The translations under genes were made by a program, and so were the position numbers. Positions 1 through 5,222 of a stretch of DNA of 5,222 bases are shown in pieces. The notes beneath the pieces were generated by a model. It worked only from the letters and a program-made list of their open reading frames with translations, made no database searches and was not told the DNA's origin. The stretch comes from Bacteroidota bacterium (lineage in GTDB: Bacteria > Bacteroidota > Bacteroidia > Flavobacteriales > Flavobacteriaceae). Position 1 is the first letter of the stretch. Each line of letters begins with the position of its first letter. The DNA is taken from assembly GCA_015767395.1 (NCBI GenBank), contig JADWMI010000185.1, positions 1 through 5,222 on the forward strand, in the 5' to 3' direction.

Positions 1-3000
1 TTTTGCTGTTAGAATAATTACAGGTATATGACTGGTGTTGATATTTGTTTTAATTTTTTTACACATTTCTATGCCATTCATTATTGGCATCATTAAATCG
101 CTAATAACTAAACTAGGTTGGTGTTCAATAGTAATTTTTAAGCCTTCCTCACCATTATTTGCGGATAAAACTCTAAAATTATGGCTAAAAAAGTCTACCA
201 TATACTGTTGTAATTCGGGGTTGTCTTCAACTATTAAAATAAGGGGTGTGTCACTTGAATGTGATTTCATAACATTAGGTGAATCATTTGGAATTAAAAT
301 CCTTTCTTTTATGACCTCCACACCAATTTTGGTGTAATTAAAATGATGCTTTTGAGGTTCAGATTCAATCACAGCGTCTTCTGAATATGCATTTTTAGTT
401 ATTGGAATACTGAAAGAGCATGATGTTCCTTTATCAAGTTCACTCTCAACTTTTATAAAACCTTTATGAACTTCTACCAAACGTTTTATATAAGCCAATC
501 CTAAGCCTGAACCTTCTTTAATTGGATTATGAGACTTCCTTGTTTGATAGAATCGTTCAAATATACTTTCAATCTCTTCTTTAGGAATCCCTATCCCCTC
601 GTCAATAACTTTAATAGTAGCATATTCCTGATTATTAATAATCTCTAAATCTAAACTTAATGTAATTCCTTTTCCTTTTTCAGTAAATTTAAAAGCATTT
701 GACAATAAATTATAGAGTATTTTCTCAATTTTATCATTGTCAAACCAAGCATTCATTTCTGATCCTGAAAATTTGTACTGAAACTTTATATTTTTTTCTA
801 CTGCAATTTCTTCAAAAGCCTCATAAACACCCTTAATAAATGAACTCAATTCACCGTTTTGAATTATTAAATTCAAATTTCCAGATTCTGCTTTTCTAAA
901 ATCTAGCAATTGATTAATTAATTTAAGTAATCTATTTGAGTTTTTATACATAATTGTATTTAAACTGCTAATATCATTTGGTTTAACATTTCCATTCATT
1001 ATTTGCTGTAACGGGCCAATAATTAAGGTTAATGGAGTTCTTAGTTCATGAGAAATGTTTGTGAAAAATTGTAACTTCATTTGATTCATCTCATCAGATT
1101 TTTCATGAAGCGCACTCTCCAAATCTAATTCGCTTTTTAAGCGAATTTGATCGAAACGAAATTTTACAATTACATAAATTATTACAAATGTTAGTATTGC
1201 AAACATAAAAATAGCAAATGGTGTTAAATACCAAGGGGCTTTTATTGTAATTGCAATTTGTCTTGGTTTATCAGTCCAATTTCCAGCACTATTTGTGCCA
1301 GAAACTTTAAAAGTATAATTTCCAGGTGGAATATTTGTATAAGATGCAAATCTACGGTTGTTTCCAATTGCATATTGCCATTTGTCATTAAACCCTTCTA
1401 AAATATATTTGTATTTGTTTTTTTCAGGGTTTGAAAAATGCATACTCGAAAATGAAATTTCAAAAGAATTTAAGGAGTGATGCAAAATAATTTCGGCTGT
1501 TTTATTTATACCTTTAGTCAAAATGACCTTATCATTTACTTTTTGAAAAGGTTTTATGGATTCATCGAACAGTTTAAAATCTGTAATTGTTAATTGTGGC
1601 TTAAAATTATTAACGGATATATTATTGGGTTGAAAAAAGGTTAAGCCATTAACACCACCAGCAATCATGATTCCCGTGGATGTTAAAAGCATTGAATTGT
1701 CTTTAAATTCATTTACATTAAATCCATCTTGTTTTTCAAAATGTATTATTTCTCCTGTTGTAGGGTTTAATTTTGAGATTTCCCTAATATGAATCATCCA
1801 AATATTCCCTTCTAAATCTTCTTTAATTTGGTAAACGACATCACTTGGTAGTCCGTTTTCCGTCGAATAATGAGTAAAGTTTAATTCGTTGTTTTCTAAA
1901 ATTTCAATGCTATTTAAACCACCACCAAAAGTACCTACATATAACTTTCCATCCTTTGCTTGAAAAATATCAAGCACATAATTATTACTTAAGCTGTTTT
2001 TATTTGTTGGGTTATTTAGATAACGAATAAATCTATCATTCCCTTGGTTAGGCCGTTCTAGTTTATTTAACCCTCCAATGGTCCCTACCCAAATATTTCC
2101 CTTTGAATCTTCTAAAACATCCCTTACAAAATTGTTAGATAAACTATTTGGGTCATTTGGTATGGGATTGTAATTAATTGTATTATAATTATTGTTGTTT
2201 TTATCAAAAGAAATTTTTAACAATCCATTATTCCAATAGCCGGCCCATATATTTCCATTCCTATCTTCTTCAATTCCAAATACAGGGCTTTTGATAATTT
2301 CACCAGCATTATTCTTGAATTCATTAAATGTTTTAATATTAAAGGTGTTGGAATTTTTGAGGTAGTTAATTTTGCTTAAGCCTTCTTTAGCGCCAACCCA
2401 TACATTTCCTTTTCGGTCACCTATTAAACGTTTAATTTCAAACAGCTCAGGAATGTTAAATTTTACATTTGTATTGGTCAAATAATTATAATACCAAGGA
2501 GTTTTGGAGATATTTGAAATACTTTTTTCAATTTCTTTTCCTTTTAAAACAGCAATACCTCCTCTACCTTGTGAGCCTAACCAAATATTCCCTTTGGAAT
2601 CTTCACACATAGAAAGAATTGGAAAGGAATGGAATTTATTCTTGTTATATGGTTTTAAAAACTCATTTGAATTAAAAAAAGTATGGCTTTCTAAATCAAT
2701 TTTATACAATCCATTGTTTAAAGTTCCCAGCCATAAAATATTTGTGTTGTCAATAAATATTTTTTGAGCCTGCTGCGAATTGATTATTTTTTTTAACTGA
2801 ATGTTTTTGTTAAAATGTGTAGCTCTTTCTAATCCTATATCGTAGTTTAAGAGAAGTCCATTACCCGCAATCCAAAGCTTATTGCTTTTGTCAACAACCA
2901 TATTCAATAAAGCATGTCTTTTACTTGCTTCTTCTTTGTTATTTGAATTTAAGTTAATTAGTTTTTTATCTATTAATTGAAGGTCATTATTGAATTTTAC

Positions 3001-3756
3001 TTTTAAGAGTTGTAGATTATCACTAACAATCCAAATGGTGTTTTTGGGGTATTCAATAAAATCTACGGCATACCCTTCTTCAAAACGATTATCGCGTAAA
3101 CCCGTTTCTATAATGTTAATTTCAGGAAAGTCTAATTCATCTGTTATCTCAATTTGATGTACTTTTACATCTTTTTCAGGGGTTAAAACCCAATGCTTCC
3201 CATTGTTTGCACGAATAATCCTTCTGTTGCGTAAATCAAATCCGTTGTTTTCTGCAAGAAACTTATGGAATAATAAGCCGCCATTTTTATTAATTTTATA
3301 AAAATTAATACCCTTTGAATTATTTATAAAAAAAATACCTGATTGAGTTTGGTAAATATTGCTGAAGTTACTTGTGAAAATGGAGACATTTGACTTGTCA
3401 AAATAGGTGTTTACTTTTCCTGTTGCAGGGTCTATTCTGTTCAATCCAGCATCAGTTGTACCAGCCCAAATAAAACCATCTTTATCTTCAAATAAGGTGA
3501 CAATAATATTACTGCTTAAACTATTTAAGCCTGCTTCAAAATTATAGTGTTCCATGGCATATCCATCATACTTGTTAATGCCATTATAAGTACCAACCCA
3601 AATAAAGCCATTTTTATCTTGGATTATACTTCTTATGGTATTTTGAGACAAGCCTTCTTCACCCGAGATTTGGTTTAAACGCCACTGCGCACAAATCGTT
3701 TGATTTATCAATAAAAATGTGAAAAAAAATAGTAATATTTTAATTGATTTTGACAT
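1..3756 (-). CDS. Hybrid two-component system (HTCS) sensor histidine kinase/response regulator, C-terminus cut by window edge
   Basis: This is a one-protein two-component system: a periplasmic sensor fused to an inner-membrane histidine kinase and a cytoplasmic receiver. In Bacteroidota such proteins control polysaccharide-utilization genes. The frame is open for 1252 codons with no stop. Visible in order: signal peptide (residues 1-23, likely cleavage after I-C-A); fourteen Reg_prop-type blades (about 25-715), most with a G-N-I-W-V-G-T-like core, the core aromatic lying at 53, 97, 142, 189, 242, 295, 342, 392, 453, 504, 556, 606 and 653, with a last blade near 697; Y_Y_Y domain (about 775-838); transmembrane helix (about 844-864); charged helical linker; HisKA with H-E-L-R-T-P-L, phospho-His903; HATPase with N-box Asn1016/Asn1020, D-E-G-I-G at 1052-1056 and G-S-G-L-G at 1082-1086; receiver with Glu1177/Asp1178 and phospho-acceptor Asp1220. 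The window ends at T-A-K of receiver strand beta-4. The rest of the receiver and an AraC-type helix-turn-helix domain are expected beyond the edge but not seen. It follows the sulfatase by 64 bp on the same strand. All kinase and phosphorelay residues visible are intact. The family call is firm; the ligand is unknown. Confidence 0.95.
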   Translation of the reverse strand, partial: MSKSIKILLFFFTFLLINQTICAQWRLNQISGEEGLSQNTIRSIIQDKNGFIWVGTYNGINKYDGYAMEHYNFEAGLNSLSSNIIVTLFEDKDGFIWAGTTDAGLNRIDPATGKVNTYFDKSNVSIFTSNFSNIYQTQSGIFFINNSKGINFYKINKNGGLLFHKFLAENNGFDLRNRRIIRANNGKHWVLTPEKDVKVHQIEITDELDFPEINIIETGLRDNRFEEGYAVDFIEYPKNTIWIVSDNLQLLKVKFNNDLQLIDKKLINLNSNNKEEASKRHALLNMVVDKSNKLWIAGNGLLLNYDIGLERATHFNKNIQLKKIINSQQAQKIFIDNTNILWLGTLNNGLYKIDLESHTFFNSNEFLKPYNKNKFHSFPILSMCEDSKGNIWLGSQGRGGIAVLKGKEIEKSISNISKTPWYYNYLTNTNVKFNIPELFEIKRLIGDRKGNVWVGAKEGLSKINYLKNSNTFNIKTFNEFKNNAGEIIKSPVFGIEEDRNGNIWAGYWNNGLLKISFDKNNNNYNTINYNPIPNDPNSLSNNFVRDVLEDSKGNIWVGTIGGLNKLERPNQGNDRFIRYLNNPTNKNSLSNNYVLDIFQAKDGKLYVGTFGGGLNSIEILENNELNFTHYSTENGLPSDVVYQIKEDLEGNIWMIHIREISKLNPTTGEIIHFEKQDGFNVNEFKDNSMLLTSTGIMIAGGVNGLTFFQPNNISVNNFKPQLTITDFKLFDESIKPFQKVNDKVILTKGINKTAEIILHHSLNSFEISFSSMHFSNPEKNKYKYILEGFNDKWQYAIGNNRRFASYTNIPPGNYTFKVSGTNSAGNWTDKPRQIAITIKAPWYLTPFAIFMFAILTFVIIYVIVKFRFDQIRLKSELDLESALHEKSDEMNQMKLQFFTNISHELRTPLTLIIGPLQQIMNGNVKPNDISSLNTIMYKNSNRLLKLINQLLDFRKAESGNLNLIIQNGELSSFIKGVYEAFEEIAVEKNIKFQYKFSGSEMNAWFDNDKIEKILYNLLSNAFKFTEKGKGITLSLDLEIINNQEYATIKVIDEGIGIPKEEIESIFERFYQTRKSHNPIKEGSGLGLAYIKRLVEVHKGFIKVESELDKGTSCSFSIPITKNAYSEDAVIESEPQKHHFNYTKIGVEVIKERILIPNDSPNVMKSHSSDTPLILIVEDNPELQQYMVDFFSHNFRVLSANNGEEGLKITIEHQPSLVISDLMMPIMNGIEMCKKIKTNINTSHIPVIILTAK

Positions 3757-3765
3757 TTAATACAT
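3754..3765 (-). other. Start-codon context of the HTCS gene
   Basis: On the minus strand this reads ATG-TAT-TAA-ATG. The in-frame TAA at 3757-3759 directly abuts the ATG at 3754-3756, and the in-frame ATG at 3763-3765 is dead because it reaches that stop after two codons. The ATG at 3756 is thus the most upstream possible start, and it gives a well-formed signal peptide (lysines at 3 and 6, hydrophobic core about 7-17, cleavage after residue 23). No purine-rich Shine-Dalgarno sequence precedes it, as is normal for Bacteroidota. Confidence 0.8.
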
Positions 3766-3772
3766 TTAAAAT

Positions 3773-3790
3773 TGACAGAAAATATGGTCA
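3773..3790. repeat. Short imperfect dyad, TGAC-N10-GTCA
   Basis: Two 4-base inverted arms (3773-3776 and 3787-3790) flank a 10-base AT-rich centre, in the leader just upstream of the HTCS start. The shape resembles a small dimeric-regulator operator, but the arms are short enough to arise by chance. No second copy was noticed in the window. Confidence 0.15.
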
Positions 3791-3798
3791 TAAAGATA
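3791..3798 (-). promoter_or_regulatory. Weak Bacteroidota-type -7 promoter element candidate
   Basis: On the minus strand this reads TATCTTTA, seven of eight positions of the Bacteroidota -7 consensus TAnnTTTG. A TTTA at 3816-3819, 17 bp upstream, could stand in for the -33 TTTG box but is a poor match. The position is 34 bp upstream of the HTCS start. In DNA this AT-rich such matches are common, so the call is tentative. If real, it would allow low constitutive HTCS expression independent of the sulfatase. Confidence 0.25.
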
Positions 3799-3820
3799 CA
3801 TTTTTTTGAAATGAATAAAT

Positions 3821-5222
3821 TTAATTACCCAAAATATTTTTACCATAACTGCTGTGTAGTTGGTTGTGCAGTTTATTCACAATTTCATTATTTTCTGGCA
3901 ACTCCGCTATGTTCTCATTTTCATCAGGGTCATTTTCATGGTCATATAGCATACGAGCAACTGTTTTATTGTCTTTCGGATTTATATATTCTGTGTAACT
4001 ATATCTTGGCGTTTTTATGGTGTAGCCGTTGGTGTTATTAATAAATACATGTGGTTTCCCTTTCAATGCTGTATTTTTTAATATTGGCACCAAGCTCTCT
4101 CCTTCTAATTGATTTTTTGGCGTATCCAAATTACACAGGTCTGCCAATGTTGGGTATATATCTACCAACTCAACCAAAGCATCGGTTGTTCCTTTTTGTT
4201 CGCTAAAAGGAGAATAAATTATTAAAGGTACTTGCATTGAAGTGCGATGACTTGTCCATTTTGCCCATTGTGTATGCTCTTGTAAATTATATCCATGGTC
4301 TGAAACAAAAACAACAATGGTATTTTTATCCAATCCAGCATCTTTAAGCTTGGCCAGAATGTCTCCAATTAAAGTATCTACATAACTTACGGTAGCATAA
4401 TAACCATGAATTAATGAAATAGCGGTGGAATCGCTTACTTTTTCTCCAATTGGCGGAATACCTGAATATTGGCGTAACTCACCCGATTTACTGACTGAAA
4501 TTGCAGGTGCGTTTTTAGCTACAAAATTATTAGTTGGTTGGTGAATGGTTTTTTCTGAGTATTTGTCCCAATGACGGGCAGGTGCGTTGAATGGTAAATG
4601 CGGACTTATAAAACCAGCGGTTAAAAAAAATGGTTGCCTGCTGTTTTTTAGTTTTTCTATATCGTTTATTACTTTTTGGGTCATCAACCCATCAATATAA
4701 TCAGAGTCCTTCACATCTGCTCTTTCATATGCCGGTCCGCTGTCTGTTGCTTGGTACACCAAAATATTTTCTGGCAACAAATAATCTCGCCACAAGCCTT
4801 GCCACCAATCAGTAGGAGCCAAGCCATCTGGGTTTTCTTCAAAAGCATACGGGCGCCAAATTTCATCCCAATCACTTATGCTATCATCTAAATGATGGTA
4901 TATTTTACCATTTGAAATGGTAGTGTAACCATTTTCTTTAAAAAGCTGAGGTAAAGTAATCGCGTTTGGTGTATCATTTTGTACAAATACTTTATAATCT
5001 CTAAAAATATTTTTTGTTGGTCGCATACCTGTAAGCATACTAGCACGTGAAGCACCACATACAGCTACATTGCAATAGGCATTGTTAAAAAGCACACCTT
5101 CTTTTGCCAATTGATCAATATTTGGTGATTGCATTTGGGTTTGACCATAACATCCTAATTGTGGTCTAAGGTCATCCATATATAAAAGCAATACATTGGG
5201 TTTTGGATTTGAAGCATTACTA
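3821..5222 (-). CDS. Secreted sulfatase, iduronate-2-sulfatase-like (formylglycine-dependent, S1 family), N-terminus cut by window edge
   Basis: This alkaline-phosphatase-fold sulfatase hydrolyses sulfate esters, probably on a carbohydrate. The frame is open from the right edge to a TAA at 3821-3823, giving 466 visible residues. Only the start and signal peptide should be missing, since the visible protein begins with the usual lead-in K-P-N-V-L-L-L before the first metal-binding motif. No real start is visible; the TTG at 5189-5191 is an internal Leu codon inside the first beta strand. Counting from that codon as 1: metal-binding Asp6-Asp7 (M-D-D-L-R-P); active-site C-G-A-S-R with Cys45 (codon 5057-5059) to become formylglycine and Arg49; N-G-K-I-Y-H with Lys96; S-P-H-L-P-F with His198; metal ligands in S-D-H-G, Asp298 and His299; Lys311 in W-A-K-W. 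The D-D-L-R-P, G-K-x-x-H and S-P-H-x-P-F pattern matches iduronate-2-sulfatase-like enzymes (SulfAtlas S1_7 is my best guess). The C-terminus ends at a normal family position. The sulfatase call is firm; the substrate is undetermined. Activity needs a maturase (FGE or anSME) encoded elsewhere. Confidence 0.95.
   Translation of the reverse strand, partial: SNASNPKPNVLLLYMDDLRPQLGCYGQTQMQSPNIDQLAKEGVLFNNAYCNVAVCGASRASMLTGMRPTKNIFRDYKVFVQNDTPNAITLPQLFKENGYTTISNGKIYHHLDDSISDWDEIWRPYAFEENPDGLAPTDWWQGLWRDYLLPENILVYQATDSGPAYERADVKDSDYIDGLMTQKVINDIEKLKNSRQPFFLTAGFISPHLPFNAPARHWDKYSEKTIHQPTNNFVAKNAPAISVSKSGELRQYSGIPPIGEKVSDSTAISLIHGYYATVSYVDTLIGDILAKLKDAGLDKNTIVVFVSDHGYNLQEHTQWAKWTSHRTSMQVPLIIYSPFSEQKGTTDALVELVDIYPTLADLCNLDTPKNQLEGESLVPILKNTALKGKPHVFINNTNGYTIKTPRYSYTEYINPKDNKTVARMLYDHENDPDENENIAELPENNEIVNKLHNQLHSSYGKNILGN

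Larger units (their letters stand above)
3757..3820 (-). other. Intergenic spacer between sulfatase and HTCS
   Basis: This 64-bp, strongly AT-rich gap separates two genes of the same strand. It holds no ORF and no hairpin followed by a T-run in the transcript direction, so no intrinsic terminator is visible. Read-through from the sulfatase into the HTCS gene is therefore possible. The spacer is also long enough to hold a separate promoter, and a weak candidate is listed separately. A TGAC-N10-GTCA dyad lies at 3773-3790, between that candidate and the start codon. Confidence 0.8.

Noticed and set aside
35..337. 100-codon plus-strand ORF
   Set aside because: It lies antisense to the HTCS receiver domain, whose minus-strand frame shows the acidic pair, Asp1220 and the T-A-K motif. 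The plus-strand translation has no recognisable motif.
2504..2767. 87-codon plus-strand ORF
   Set aside because: It is antisense to propeller blades 7 and 8 of the HTCS. The Trp and Gly codons of the blade motifs explain its composition.
1..3756. Possible frameshift or pseudogene in the very long minus-strand gene
   Set aside because: Translation by hand gives one uninterrupted frame with every expected domain motif in register, so the gene is intact as far as it is visible.
3831..3840. AAAATATTTT palindrome near the sulfatase stop, considered as a terminator
   Set aside because: It lies inside the last sulfatase codons, has no GC stem and is not followed by a T-run in the transcript direction.
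3772..4041. 89-codon plus-strand ORF starting in the intergenic gap
   Set aside because: It is antisense to the sulfatase C-terminus. Its protein is rich in Cys, His, Tyr and Phe, as expected of a shadow frame, and matches no family.
4630..4891. Two overlapping plus-strand ORFs of 61 and 71 codons
   Set aside because: Both are antisense to well-conserved sulfatase sequence, overlap each other in different frames and show no domain.

Overview
The window is AT-rich DNA carrying two genes, both on the minus strand and both cut by a window edge. Reading in the direction of transcription, these are a secreted formylglycine-type sulfatase (5222 to 3821, N-terminus missing), a 64-bp gap, and a very large hybrid two-component system (HTCS) sensor/regulator (3756 to 1, C-terminus missing). 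The gene types, the low GC, the lack of a Shine-Dalgarno sequence and the AT-rich spacer all point to Bacteroidota. Marine or algal-associated Flavobacteriia are the best guess, but this is inferred from gene content and not from a marker gene.

Layout. 1-3756: HTCS, 1252 codons open to the left edge with no internal stop. It has a signal peptide, fourteen beta-propeller blades (two seven-bladed propellers), a Y_Y_Y domain, one transmembrane helix, histidine kinase HisKA and HATPase domains, and most of a receiver domain. The rest of the receiver and the expected AraC-type DNA-binding domain lie outside the window. 3757-3820: short spacer with a weak promoter-like box and a small dyad. 3821-5222: sulfatase of the iduronate-2-sulfatase-like branch, with a C-G-A-S-R active-site motif. 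No RNA genes, mobile elements, CRISPR arrays or long repeats were seen.

How they work together (inference). HTCS proteins usually sit beside the polysaccharide utilization locus (PUL) they control and sense a breakdown product of its glycan in the periplasm. A sulfatase directly upstream on the same strand suggests a PUL for a sulfated polysaccharide such as an algal sulfated glycan or a glycosaminoglycan-like polymer. The sulfatase would remove sulfate esters and the HTCS would sense the resulting oligosaccharide. The substrate cannot be read from this window. This is a recognisable system type and not a clearly new one. The open questions are the ligand, the divergent propeller blades and the genes just outside both edges.
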